This document shows, in pieces, positions 11,686-22,428 of a DNA stretch of 64,000 nucleotides. The stretch covers positions 1,054,001 to 1,118,000 of the forward strand of contig QYRS01000003.1 of NCBI GenBank assembly GCA_006503535.1. The letters run 5' to 3'. The notes beneath the pieces are model-generated. The model was not told where the DNA came from and ran no database searches. It saw only the letters and a program-made list of their open reading frames with translations. Within the stretch, counting starts at the first letter, position 1. Every line of letters starts with the position of its first letter. This DNA is from Arthrinium phaeospermum (taxonomy: Eukaryota; Ascomycota; Sordariomycetes; Amphisphaeriales; Apiosporaceae). A program made the translations under genes and the position numbers.

Positions 11686-12770
11686 ATGCCTCCCGCCGAC
11701 GTCGAGTCCCAGTTCCGCTTCCTCATCTCTTGCATCAAGCACTCCTGCAACGGCAAGGTTGACTTCGAGGAGGTCCGCAAGGAGTGCGACATCAAGACCA
11801 AGGGCGCCGCGTAAGTACATCGTTTCTATCTCTCTCATCTCCATCGCCCACCCTGCCCATTTTACATCGCGACACGTCCATGTCGGCCATTGTCGCGCGA
11901 CACCAAATGGCTGTCGCAAGACTTTCCAGTCGCGTGACACCCGACCTAGGCACCATCGCCGCCATCCATGCTATCGTCGCTGACCTCATATGACCCAACA
12001 GTGCCAAGCGATACGAGCGCCTCATGAAGGCCCATGGTATCCCCGGCGGTCTTGGCAACACCGTCAAGAAGGAGAAGACCAAGGACGAGCAGGAGGACGA
12101 GGCCGCCGTCAAGGAGGCTGCTCTCCCCGGCATCAAGCCCACTCGCGGCCGTCCCGCCAACAAGAAGCGCAAGCTTATGCAGGTTGAGGACACCGCTGAC
12201 GATGATGATGAGCCCATCAAAGGTGAAGTAAAATCCGAAGATGCTATCCACGTGAAGTCTGAGCTTGGCGCCTACGCGAACGTACCGATGATGTCGCCGC
12301 CCCCGCTGTCATCCATGTCTACTGTTGCTGCTCATATCGGCGACGTCCATAGTGACGACGACGTTATAGTTGTCTGCTCCTCTGACAAGACACCGGAGGG
12401 TGGTGATGGCTGCCAGCAACATTCGGTTCGCAACTCGCCAGCTTCGACTAACAACTCAGCAACTCTGGGTTTGAACGCGTTCGATGATTCAGCTAACCTG
12501 TTCTCGCCACAGACGAGTCACCTAAGGACAAGGACTTCTCCCTCGCCAACGGCAAGGATGAGGCCTAAGTCAGACCATGTCTTGAACGACCCCCACCACC
12601 ACAATCTATCATTTGCTGCTTTTCCCGGTCCCACCAACCCTTGGTACTATCAACACCACCTCCCTCATCACCACATGCATCATCATAGTCCTTCTACGTC
12701 TGGGATCTACTGGCACGCAACACCGCAACCGGAGGAACGCCACGACGGGGATTGTGACTCGCAAGGATGA
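11686..12770 (+). CDS. Small Myb/SANT-like nuclear protein 2, two possible C-termini
   Basis: Exon 1 is 11686-11810, exon 2 starts at 12002 (GTAAGT donor, CAACAG acceptor). Residues ~5-54 (VESQFRFLISCIKH ... KVDFEEVRKECDIKTKG-AAAKRYERLMKAHGI) are a Myb/SANT-like domain, followed by a basic linker with RGRPANKKRKL and an acidic run (TADDDDEP). Two endings are readable. Form A splices 12222 to 12513 (intron 12223-12512, GTGAAG...CCACAG) and ends with DESPKDKDFSLANGKDEA at 12568: 133 aa, the size of its paralogues. Form B reads straight on to 12770: 297 aa with a Ser/Pro/His-rich tail. In form B the junction codons create PIKGEVKSED and HVKSE, matching the SUMO acceptor pattern psi-K-x-E three times. 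Form A best fits the family; form B could be an isoform or chance. Nuclear role inferred. Confidence 0.8.
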
Positions 12771-13496
12771 GAGAGTGGAAATTGGTTGGAAGTGCTTGGA
12801 TGGACATTGAGACATCATGAATCACGAAATTGGTTGAGAATCTTGCGCCTGGGAGTTTTGGCGTTTCTCAGTTGGTAGTTTTCTCACTGCCGTAGTAAAT
12901 AGCACTCCGATGCCCCATAGAACCCACTTGACTTCTTATTTCCATGTGAAAACAATTCGCAGTGATTCTGTTTATGCGAGCAAGCTCGCCCGAAGAATAT
13001 GCTTACGTGCCTAGCGACTTGACATCAACATCACGAGTGGAAGACAAGTTCAATCCATCCACTGTCGGATTGGTTGCTCTTCGTGGAGTAAACGTGATCT
13101 CGAGAAGGTGAAATGGGAATTTTTCGAATAAACGGTCACTCTATTCCTACGGGGCAATGGAATAACGGGAATAAACAGTGGACAAGAATGGAATAAACGC
13201 CGAGTGTCACGTAGGAATCAAGGCATAAATCTGGGTTCATGATGTATTCATCGCCATCGTGGGTATGATCGCCACGGGCATCTTGCAAGATTCATCTATT
13301 ACTCAATGTGAGGCCATCTCGAGATAGTATCCTCGAGTAGTCAAATCCTGCGTAACTGTCTCTGAATGATTCATATCAAATACACCTTTGAAGGCGAGTT
13401 TGTAAACAACCTGAAATCCATATCTCCATTTCCTTGACCAGTTGCCACTCTTGTAAAGAAGAATCCTCCTAGTCGTAGACGTGGATGACCAGTCGT
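12771..13496. other. Convergent 3' flanks of two Myb-like genes
   Basis: About 700 bases between convergent stops. Contains a loose repetition of GGAATAAACGG-like words around 13125-13200 (for example CGAATAAACGG, GGAATAACGGG, GGAATAAACAG, GGAATAAACGC). No gene seen. Confidence 0.5.
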
Positions 13497-13934
13497 TTAG
13501 GCCTCGTCATCACCGGCAATCTTGCGCTTCTTGGAGGGGGTGGGATCCTCAGCGCCCTCGGCCTCGGCGTCGTCATCCTCGTCGTCGTTCTTGGCGGGCG
13601 TGACGGTGGCGACGTTCTTCTTCTTGCGGCCGCCGCCGCTCTTCTTGGGGGCGGCGGCGCCGCCTCCAGCGGGGGTGGAGGGGCCCTCGGCATTGGCGGC
13701 AGCGGGCTGGGCCTTGAACAAGCCGAACTTGTCGCAAAGGCGGTTGAAGCGCTGCATGACGGTCTTCTTGTCCTTGAGGTCGAAGGCGGCGCCCAGGGCC
13801 GCGATGTCGATGGCCTGCGGCTTGGCGCTGGCGGTGCAGTGCTTGAAGTAGGCGATCATGTACTGCGCCTCGGCCGGGGTCATGGGGCTCTCCTCGGCGG
13901 AGGAGGCGCCGCTGGTGTTCTTCTTGGGGGCCAT
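13497..13934 (-). CDS. Small Myb/SANT-like nuclear protein 3
   Basis: Single exon, 145 aa, true ATG at 13934. Residues ~20-72 (TPAEAQYMIAYFKHCTAS ... IDIAALGAAFDL ... TVMQRFNRLCDKFGL) have the same helical pattern as proteins 1 and 2. The remainder is an Ala/Gly/Pro linker with basic clusters (PKKSGGGRKKKNV, PSKKRKIAGDDEA, both NLS-like) and an acidic stretch (NDDEDDDAEAEGAED). GC3 is very high compared with its neighbours, as expected for a well-expressed fungal gene. Its upstream DNA (14029-14900) is a dense array of short repeats. It is convergent with Myb-like gene 2. Likely a chromatin or DNA-associated protein; no specific function can be given. Confidence 0.82.
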   Translation of the reverse strand: MAPKKNTSGASSAEESPMTPAEAQYMIAYFKHCTASAKPQAIDIAALGAAFDLKDKKTVMQRFNRLCDKFGLFKAQPAAANAEGPSTPAGGGAAAPKKSGGGRKKKNVATVTPAKNDDEDDDAEAEGAEDPTPSKKRKIAGDDEA

Positions 13935-14028
13935 CTTGTTCTGTTTGGCGAAGGAGATGAGTATTTGGTGTAGAGGTATGGAAGAAAAGAAGAGATGGGT
14001 CGAGATAATCGTGGGTTGGAAGACCTTT

Positions 14029-14340
14029 TGGGACGGAGGTGGGACGGAGGTGTGATGAGATGAAGATGTTTGGGGACGGAGGTGGGACGGAGGTAGATGT
14101 GATGGAGGTTGATGTGACGGAGATAGATGGGACGGAGGTAAATGGGACGGAGGTAAATGGGACGGAGGTGTGATGGGAAGAAAACTGGCTGGTGAGGAAA
14201 ATGTGAATGTGAAGAACTTGTGATGGGACGAAAGTTTCGACGAAAGGGGCGGACAGACGATTTCGACGAAAGGGGCAGACAGACAATTTCGACGAAAGGG
14301 GCGGACAGATGATTTCGCCGAAAGGGGCGTTCAGACGAGA
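14029..14340. repeat. Promoter-proximal repeat arrays (GGGACGGAGGT and 26-bp GACGAAAGGGG units)
   Basis: From 14029 to ~14172 the word GGGACGGAGGT recurs about eight times, some spaced by TAAAT, TAGAT or TGTGAT. From 14234 to 14340 four units of about 26 bp share TTTCGACGAAAGGGGCGGAC with small changes. All lie immediately 5' of Myb-like gene 3, within its presumed leader or promoter. On the coding (minus) strand they read as pyrimidine-rich CCTCCGTCCC and CCGCCCCTTTCGTCGAAA. Confidence 0.85.
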
Positions 14341-14484
14341 CATCCGTATATGAGACGAAATTTGTAGATGCCACGCCGGCGGGAGATTGCAAGAAATCTG
14401 TAGATCGAACGGAACTTACCACTTGTGAATCGGACGCACGATTCTTGGGTCTAACGAATCTTGGTGATCACGAGGTATTTCGTG

Positions 14485-14900
14485 ATCTAGACGTTGCTGA
14501 TGAGACGGAAGATGATCAGACGAAAGCTGAGAAGATAGAGGATGGGATCAGACGGAAGCTGGCAAAGATAGAATTGTTGACAGCGGGATGGGGTTGGTTA
14601 TCAGACGAAAGCTGAAATGAGAAGATATTGATGATGTGACGATGTGATCAGACGAATGCTGAAGAGGTGGAGAGATATTGGTAACGGGACGGAGGTTGAT
14701 GGGACGGAGGTGATGGGACGGAGGTGATCAGACAAATGCTGAAGAGGTGGAGAGATATTGGTGATGGGACGGAGGTGGTGGGACGGAGGTGATGGGAGAA
14801 AGCCGGCAGTTGTAAGAATACTGACAGCGGGATGAGATTTCTGATCAGACGAAAGCTGAAAAATGTAGAGATGTTGGTGACCGGAAGAGGGTGGTGAAGT
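14485..14900. repeat. Interspersed ATCAGACGAAAGCTGA repeats with a 37-bp duplication
   Basis: The word ATCAGACGAAAGCTGA recurs (with variants GAATGCTGA, GGAAGCTGG) at roughly 14515, 14547, 14597, 14648, 14727 and 14850. A ~37-bp block (TGATCAGAC...GAGAGATATTGGT) is present twice, at ~14645-14682 and ~14725-14762, separated by more GGGACGGAGGT units. It shares the GACG(A/G)A core with the arrays at 14029-14340. Confidence 0.8.
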
Positions 14901-17462
14901 CGTGTGCAGTTGTGAAGGTTGAAACCTGACTGCAAGATTTCAAAGGTTGGAAGGTAGGTGGGAAGAGGTTGAGTGAATGATCGCGTACCTGGCCAACGTT
15001 TTGACCACTTTATGGAGGGGAGCTGGGTGCCCCCCTCCGCGGTGCCTGCCGCGCAGTAACAACCAGCGCCGTTTAGGCAGGCGCGCTTAGTCGTCGCATG
15101 TCAGCATCGCCCCGACGATGAGGTTGGTGAGCCAAACTGCACTTACCTAAACAACGCAGCCTTCAACGGTGATCATCACCGGGGACATTCAGGACCAGCC
15201 TGAATGTGGCATCCTAGGACCAGCCTGGATGCCGCATCCTCATGGTATTCTTTTGGTGTTTTCAATGAAATGTTGAATGAAATTTTTGGTTTGGAGGAAG
15301 GGAAAGGTCAACATTGCATTTCAGGTTCACCTCGGTGCCTTTATACGCGCTTCACAGCGATTATTCTCTTGTTCCACTGCCCTCTTTCGATTCATGGGGT
15401 TTAGCGTCGTATTAGCGCCGTATTAGCGCCTTATTCTAGCCCTATCTCCAGGCGCTGGACCGCCTGTAATGCTCCAGTATGCCCTCTTCTGAACTGAGGA
15501 GGCCACCGTCTGGTTTCCGAGCATGTAGGTCGACTATGGAACCGCCTGATCCTCGAGGAAGCAACCGCCTAACCCCAAGTAGAACTACCTGATCCCTAGG
15601 GAAAGAACTCGACCCATCTTCGAGTATAGTTTCGTCCGAACTGAGGAAGCGGCCGTCTGATCCCCCAGCATGGAACTCTGTGATCCTTCGAGGCCTACTG
15701 ATCTGATATTTGAGGACTAGCAATACTCTGGCGCTTCACGCCTGTGTTCTACCAGGAAGATACAGCAAGTACAGGCATGTACACTAGCGCCTGTTACCAT
15801 TACAACTCGCTCGAGAACACCCTCACGTCTCGTTGACGCCAGGACCCTAGCAGTTTCCCCTCCTCCCTCCTCGACATCAGCACCTTCACGTAGGCAATTA
15901 ACTGCCCAGGTAGATTTATTTTGCTTGTGTAAGACCAGGTGCCTTACATCGCAGTGGTAAAAGTGCGGTCATATATCCAGTACCTTGTTCAGTTCCAGCC
16001 AGACAAGCTGTTGCCTGGCGAAGCATTCTCGATAAACCCTCAGGAAGACAATATTGTTGCTCATTCTCTAGGGAACCAACTTCTCCCCACAGGCAAACAT
16101 TCAATGAGTCCCTTTGTGTGACTACGGTAAGAGAAGGCAGCCATGGCTCATGTCCTCAAGGTGCTTGTAAGCCTGATACTTCATTGAGCCTCACAGAAGG
16201 GGACAGGTTCGTTCCAAGGGTTTCTTGTCGAGTCCCTGGACAAGTAGTGTAGCCAACCCATCTCCTAGATAATGTCGTTTTGTAGGCTCCCGCTATTGAT
16301 GGCATGGAGTCTCTACTATGGCGTAGCCTGGCCACCAAAACGATCCTGGGCGCATGGCTGGACTCCTTCTCTGCGCATGGTAATACGTAAATGCCTTCCA
16401 TGTCGGCCTGCTGCACTGCAGACAACCAAGGCTGATATTGCACCTGTCTCCACAGTCTCCATGGCTCTACGAAAACAGCATTCTAGTCCTGTCCCAAGAA
16501 AAGATCAGGTGAAGTGACCCTGGGCGGGAAACATGAGAAATGGAGGCAACGATGCTTTAGCAAGAACAAAGTATGTTGGCAATTACGGGACTGCTATATA
16601 GCTTCGAGTCATCTTCGTATCAAGGCACATGCCTGGATTGTCGGACAGTGTTCAGCAGGAGGCGGCCTGCTTGTTGCTGAACCTCTTCCCAGTATGCTAA
16701 CTCATCCGCCAATGTCCTAGTCACCCCCGCGGCTTGTTCAATCTACCATCTACCACTCAATCATTCGAGCACCATAAAAGCATCCTTGTCAGCATCGTGT
16801 ATCTTTTGCGTGGGCTTGAGTGATCAAAGCGGTGTTGCCGTTCTATGCAGCTCGATGTTTTGTCACCCGAGACGGTACTGGGAGAATGCAGATGTTGCCC
16901 ATTCTGACTCTTCTTCGCGTTTGCCCCCATAAACGACCACAACTTCTTGCTGAACGTGTCCAATCGGGGTATCATCGACACCAATTTGAACTGGAAAAAC
17001 TACGGAAGCTCCTGGAAGCCAATATGGCTACTCACGGTGGGTTGGTACACATAGTAAACAGCTTTGATGACTGCCTCGTCGGCCCTGCGGAGGTCCCTGA
17101 TAGCTGGATGCTCTGACTTTCTTCCCAAGGGCGTATGCCACTGGACTCCTGAGAGAGCTTGGAGCAGCCACAAAAGCAGCCGCGAGGCGCGGGCGGGCAC
17201 CTGACTGACACGATGAAGCCCCACGCATTGCAGGGGGCTCAGTATGACATAGTACTAAGCCTTAGACTATCAGTGACCTCCTTCACCCGGGGTTGAGGGG
17301 TGGTGTTGGTGGAAATTTATGTAGTTAGAGAAGAATAGGTTCTCCTTGGCTGAGGCAAGTAACAAAAAGGGTAGCAGAAGCAGGACACATATTCTCACTT
17401 GCATCAAATACGGGGTAAGAACGACAACTTCTTGTACTTATTATTATTCTCCTGCGTGTTAT
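14901..17462. other. Gene-poor interval
   Basis: About 2.5 kb with no supported gene apart from the repeat at 15472-15690. A GC-rich patch at 15010-15060, a GTATTAGCGCC duplication at ~15407-15431 and two AGGACCAGCCTG(A/G)ATG words near 15190-15230 suggest an old decayed repeat, but no terminal repeats were found. Confidence 0.45.
15472..15690. repeat. Imperfect ~145-bp-period direct repeat
   Basis: The block around 15472-15540 (CTGAACTGAGGAGGCCACCGTCTG) recurs at 15615-15690 (CCGAACTGAGGAAGCGGCCG). Short CCGCCTGATCC-type words fill the interval. A 93-codon minus frame follows the repetition and is not believed to be a gene. Confidence 0.55.
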
Positions 17463-18368
17463 CTACTTAATAGAATAAGGGTAGGTGGCATGATGGATAC
17501 CGGTATATACTGGTACAATATTTTGGTTCGTAGGATCATCTTCCATGACCTTTTGGTCATGGATCGGCCCAGGACCATTCCCTTTAGCCTCACTAAGACC
17601 ATGTAGTGCCCAGTCATGGAGCAACTCCGGAAAGCCGCCCCAAAGAGGGGGGAGACGAAGGACCCTACGACCAGCTGGCTGTATTCGGGGTTCGGCGTCG
17701 AAGGCCGCTGTCGAGTACGCATCATCCATGACCTGGTCCTCAGCGAACTCGGCAGCTTTATCAGCTTGGACCTCGTCCGCGGCATTTTCGGTGAGCTGCA
17801 CCTCGGTGTTGCCCTCACTGCCCGGGATCGTCGGCTCATGCGCGACCACGTCACCGCGGTCCAGGTCGGCGAGGAGGGTTTGGTACTCCGTCTCTGCGTC
17901 TGCACCATCCTCGTCCGGCCCGGAGCCGGCGATGAAGCAATTGGCCGTGCGCAATTTCGGGTGGAGGAGCGAAAAGCGAATCTTCTCGGGGGGCCAGCCC
18001 AGCTCGTATAGATTCTTCATCCTCTCGAAAGCGAGGATGTCGCGGGCCACCGCGCGTTGCAGGTGCTCCAGTAGCGTAGTCCCGTCGCTTACGGCATCGC
18101 ATACCTGATTCGGCCCGGCCTCGAGGTGTGTCTCAAACGCGGTGGCATACTGCTCACAGGAGGCGGGTGTTGCACCATCGCTGGCCAGTAACTTTTGCAC
18201 TGCCGAGGCGACGGATCGGACGTCGAGGGAATCTACGGGCCTCGGTTGCCATTTGTGTCGGACAAAAGCGTAGCCCGGCGAGCTCGAGCGCTGCGGCCGG
18301 GGACTTTCTTCTGGGATGTGGCGAAACAGGTCGAAGTTCTGGCAAGGGGAGATGTCTTGCTCGCTCAT
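17463..18368 (-). CDS. Unrecognised protein, 301 aa
   Basis: Uninterrupted frame with a true ATG at 18368. No known domain was recognised. Visible features: N-terminal Ser/Pro-rich segment (FRHIPEESPRPQRSSSPGY), a probably helical middle (SVASAVQKLLASDG ... CEQYATAFETHLEAGPNQ ... LLEHLQRAVARDILAFERMKN), a segment WPPEKIRFSLLHPKLR, then an acidic Asp/Glu/Ala-rich part and a C-terminal WGGFPELLHDWALHGLSEAKG. Ala/Asp-rich codons with high GC3 support real coding. The last ~20 residues could belong to an unrecognised intron. Fungal lineage-specific protein is the best description. Confidence 0.6.
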   Translation of the reverse strand: MSEQDISPCQNFDLFRHIPEESPRPQRSSSPGYAFVRHKWQPRPVDSLDVRSVASAVQKLLASDGATPASCEQYATAFETHLEAGPNQVCDAVSDGTTLLEHLQRAVARDILAFERMKNLYELGWPPEKIRFSLLHPKLRTANCFIAGSGPDEDGADAETEYQTLLADLDRGDVVAHEPTIPGSEGNTEVQLTENAADEVQADKAAEFAEDQVMDDAYSTAAFDAEPRIQPAGRRVLRLPPLWGGFPELLHDWALHGLSEAKGNGPGPIHDQKVMEDDPTNQNIVPVYTGIHHATYPYSIK

Positions 18369-19665
18369 GGCCGATTCAACTTTGTCCAGGCGGTAGCTGG
18401 GTGAGCTGCTCGGGTATCATCGGCTGGTCGAGTAAAGGGCACGGAAGGGTGTGGCTTACCGCCACGGCTTTGCTCGGTTCCTTTGGGCTAGAGAGGAAGT
18501 GGCGAAGGTCGAAGTGGTGTTTTGTGAGGTTTCGCAGTCGGGAAAGCTTGGGCTTGTCGTGTCTGATTTGCGCGGTTGGTTCGAAGAGGGACTGTACCTA
18601 TGTAGGTATTTGTTAGAGATTTGAAACGTTGATGGCACGGATGGCAAGGTCAAGCTGCTTGTAGGGAGAGGAGCCCATAGAACTGGGCCGAATTGCTTTG
18701 CAAACGGAGTAGCCGGTTTCCTTGTTGCTCTGCAAATGGTCCTGGGCCAGGTTTGATATGGTCGATTCCACATGCTCGTGGCCTTTTCGATTCTACTCTT
18801 GATGCTTTACACTTGCTTCTACCGTTCTTTACGCCTGCTAGTCGGCTTGTATTTGGTCTTGAGCAGGTGTGTCGCCGCTGCTTCCAATCCACCCCAGACC
18901 AGCTATACTGCAGTGCATTACTCATTGGTCCCTTTCTCCTGTTGTCTTTCCCCCATTTGCCCTTTAGCTCTGTTGGTTTGAGAGAGCCCTATCCCGTTTG
19001 GTTCAGACGGCAGGCTGATGGGTGGTTGGCGGTTTCGGTTGGCCCTCTCTTCATCCCTTTCTCCCAAGTATATATCTTGTCTGCATCAGTTCGTCTACCG
19101 CCTACCTGGTTCCTGGCCATGAAGTCCAATTAAGATGCTACTACCACTGCCCGTTTACGCAACAACGGTCGGCAGTGTTTTGAGATTCCTAGTGTGAGTC
19201 TGCATATCATCCCTCCGCTAACGGTAGGCCGAGCATCTTCGACGTGACTGACTCTACACTTCGATCTACATATACAGTTACAGAGCGCGCAATCGGGGAG
19301 GGGGGCAACGTCACATTGGTTAGAAAGAAACTTGGCAAGGTTGACAAAAGCCTTAGTGTGTGCATTTCAAAATTACTATTGAGGAGAATTAAGAAAAGCA
19401 GAGGCAGTGTTGGTCCATCAACCGCCACGCTCGGGTCGCATCTGCGACCATACAGTCATGGCGGGATGCTCTTGGAAAATCCATGCAAGTATGCATTTAG
19501 GCCTCCTAACCAGGGCGAGCGACAACGCGATGAGCTGGTTCCTACTTAGGAACCAGAAGGTGGCATTCCCAACTCATGAGCAAGGTCTTCGTGCTATGTA
19601 GCACTACCAACTGTGTTGTGCCCTGTGTCGAGGCCCCGGGGCCCATCCCATCTGGGACGGGCCGC
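18369..19665. other. Intergenic
   Basis: About 1.3 kb upstream of the 301-aa gene and downstream of the next. Pyrimidine-rich in parts; no supported gene. Confidence 0.45.
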
Positions 19666-20172
19666 CTAGTTGGATTCCTCGCGGGAGATGGACGACTTGT
19701 GTCCATCTTCCGAGGCGACGGGAAGCTCTAGTTTCTCATCGCCAGTGTCAGGACCAGTGGTCTTGTCAGCGTGATCCGGTGCGCGGGTGCGTTCAACTAA
19801 GATGGCCTCGTACCGCGCCCAGACCGTGCTGCTGAGATCGGTCGGATCGTTCATCAGCGTCGATGGCGCGGTGCCCAGGGTCTCGGCCGCCTTCTTGACG
19901 ATATCGACATTTGAAGCACGCCACTCAATCCATCGGTAGACGACCTGATCGACCAACCAACAGAAGTGGTCCTCGGGAATGGGACCACGGTGATGCAGCT
20001 CCCATAAGAAGTGACACACATGGTGCTCGCTGGCGGCAACCTTGAACTGGTCGCCAGGCCAGCCTTCGACGGTAGCCGCAATGGCGAGCATCTGCTCGCG
20101 GCGGAGTCTGGCCTTTTTACATGTGCTGGGGGCCGGGGCTTCCCACACGGCAACGCGTGTGCTGGGGTCCAT
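19666..20172 (-). CDS. Unrecognised protein, 168 aa
   Basis: The frame is open from 20271, but the likely start is the ATG at 20172 (MDPSTRVAVWEAPAPSTCKK), since the upstream codons look like leader. Middle part is helical and Trp/His-rich: REQMLAIAATVEGW, HHVCHFLWELHHRGPIPEDH, FCWLVDQVVYRWIEW. The C-terminus is polar and acidic (DHADKTTGPDTGDEKLELP). No family was recognised. Coding is supported by composition only, and a short protein with an intron upstream is possible. It faces the same way as the 301-aa gene 1.3 kb away, with no sign that they form a unit. Confidence 0.5.
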   Translation of the reverse strand: MDPSTRVAVWEAPAPSTCKKARLRREQMLAIAATVEGWPGDQFKVAASEHHVCHFLWELHHRGPIPEDHFCWLVDQVVYRWIEWRASNVDIVKKAAETLGTAPSTLMNDPTDLSSTVWARYEAILVERTRAPDHADKTTGPDTGDEKLELPVASEDGHKSSISREESN

Positions 20173-22428
20173 TGTGAAAGCTCTGCTTGTGCAGTCGCTC
20201 TGTTGGCAGATGAATGTCAGTTTTGGGTGAGCCGTGGAAACAAGTTGGGTATCTTGCGGGATGAGGATCAAACATGGGCAGGATTCCGATGACGACAGAA
20301 AACAACATCACTTACTTGCCTGTTGCCGAATTTCTGCTTCGAATATGAAGCAGATGAAAGTATGAATGTTTTTTTATTGCCTGTCGAAACGAAGGGGGAA
20401 AAAAGGAAAATCAAGGAATGATCTTGATGTTTTGGCGGAAGGTGGGTGGGTTGTTGAACTGGTTAGGTAGGTAGGCACGCAGTTTGGTGGGGTGGATCGG
20501 GTTGTTGTTTGTGAAATCCAGTGGGTCGGGGCCTTGGTACATGGCAGCCCTCTTTCGTACGATATTGGGAGAACGGCATCAGCAGGTAGCAGGCTCTTTA
20601 TCAATGTCACTGGGATGGCTGGTCTACCGGGGAATCTCCGTATGGAGCGGACCCCCAAGACCTTGCTTCCCAAAGAGAATAGCAATTGTGTAGATTTGGT
20701 ATATATTGGAATGTTCTCATGTGATGATGTACAGCCGTCTGAAGCCGAACATCTATCCGCGGCTCGTTAAGCATTCTGCGCAGCTTCATGAGCCATACTC
20801 TAGAGGGTTTTCATCTCTTCCAGCCAACGCTGCAAGCTCTCTCCCACGTTCGATGGCCGCTTCTCACGTGCCTGAGCCTGCCTCGTACGCGGAAGTAGAA
20901 GTAAATCATAGCCCTATAAGGTTCCCTGGCCTATTTTACATTACTCCTCGACGCGCACTCTGCAACGTCCAGTCGCGATCCCAACATACAGGTCCTGTCA
21001 TGCATGTAGCCAGGGTGTACGATATTCTACCACGTATTACTTACAAAAGGCGACGTGTCGGCCCAGTTACCGTGCATAGAAGAGTTGAGCGGATGTGATT
21101 GGCGCCCGATATGGCAACAACGTATCTCCATACCGTGATTTTGAACCCAAGGGCCTCCTATTCTATGTGAGTATCACCCAAGATGATCAAGGGGGGCTAT
21201 CGTGCGTGCAGGAGCAACATTGTCTGTGCCAAGATCTTGGCGTCCCAACTTTGGTGCAAATGCTGCGCACCCCCTGCCAAGGTTCCCACTAATGCTGTCA
21301 GACTCGAAGCGGCAGTGATCGGCGAGTCAAACCCAACGACATGCGAACAGCGCGGCTGCGACACACAGGTTAGCCATAGCAGTGCGAGACTTTGGAGACA
21401 GAGATGCCAAACTCGTATGATTCCATATGTTCGCCAGATTGGAGCAAGTCCCATTCGCCACACTCAAGGGTAGTATCAGCGGAGCAGTGCTGGGGACACA
21501 CCAGCGATGTACATGGAGGAAACGGGCTGCAACCGAATAACATGAGACTTCGAGCAGATATAATAACAAAATCACCTCTACAATGCCTACTTGAAACTGT
21601 GTGGCCAAGTAGGTGTGATTGAGGGGCAGGATGGTTGATGAATCGCATCCCCCCCAGCTTCATACTTGAATTGAATGTTCAATGCCCACCCAAACCTCGC
21701 AACTTCCTTCCCTCTCCCGTACATCTTCACTCGCAACGTGAACATCCAATTTGGAAGGAGATCCTGCCTTGCCCATCTAGCAATTGATCTACTGCCCGCA
21801 TATATGCCCTCTATCTCGACATTCCAGACCAGCATACATCGCATCGCCTGTCGCGACGAGACCCAGTCATTTACCAGTTGAGGAGTAGTTACACGCAGTA
21901 AGTGCGTCTCGCGAGTTTTGTTCCCTTCCCATACATTGGCCAGCCCAATTTGGGATCCATTGCGATTTTCCGACTTCAAATTCTTCGAGTTGCGGCCATT
22001 CTATTGTTCGTGGAGCTTGGCCCAACCTCCCGACTCGAACAATCCCCCAAGGGAATTGCCCTCTTGAGACTACCACAACAATCACCACTTATCCCATATT
22101 TGAATTTTCCAACACAAAAGCGAATTATTCCTCCTACCTTCAACCACCCGTTGACTTCCCATCATCTTTTTCCGTCCATCAACCTGTCTTCTCGACTTCA
22201 TCCCACATACCAATTGGTGCAACCGCCATCATCGACATCATCTTGACCAGCTCTCTAACGTGTCTTGCGAAGACCAGATCTCTCAACATCATCCGCCATC
22301 GAGTTCACCAAATTCATCCATCAAGGAATCAGATTTCACATCTTTCATCTACATCTACATACCATGTAAGTCCCCCTCCAACTGCATTCCTCCGACTCAA
22401 CATCGTTGCTGACTTCTTCCGCAGCATC
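20173..22428. other. Intergenic and 5' leader of the coiled-coil gene
   Basis: About 2.2 kb. Several 60-130-codon frames on both strands have no coherent product. The final ~300 bases are CA/CT-rich leader with a 49-nt leader intron (22376-22424). Confidence 0.5.
22374..22379 (+). promoter_or_regulatory. Start-stop uORF straddling a leader 5' splice site
   Basis: ACCATGTAAGT contains ATG-TAA (22374-22379) overlapping the GTAAGT donor whose intron (22376-22424, CCGCAG acceptor) ends five bases before the main ATG at 22429. Splicing destroys the mini-uORF; an unspliced message keeps it. Confidence 0.6.

Noticed and set aside
13573..14422. Long minus-strand frames through the repeat arrays with repeated SVPFTSVP peptides
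   Set aside because: The peptide repetition is a by-product of the 11-bp and 15-bp DNA repeats and continues out of frame into the real Myb-like gene.
15442..15723. 93-codon frame with internal peptide repetition
   Set aside because: Explained by the imperfect DNA repeat at 15472-15690; no domain, no splice sites.
20706..21098. 130-codon plus-strand frame
   Set aside because: Composition and lack of any motif or intron context suggest chance; not reported as a gene.
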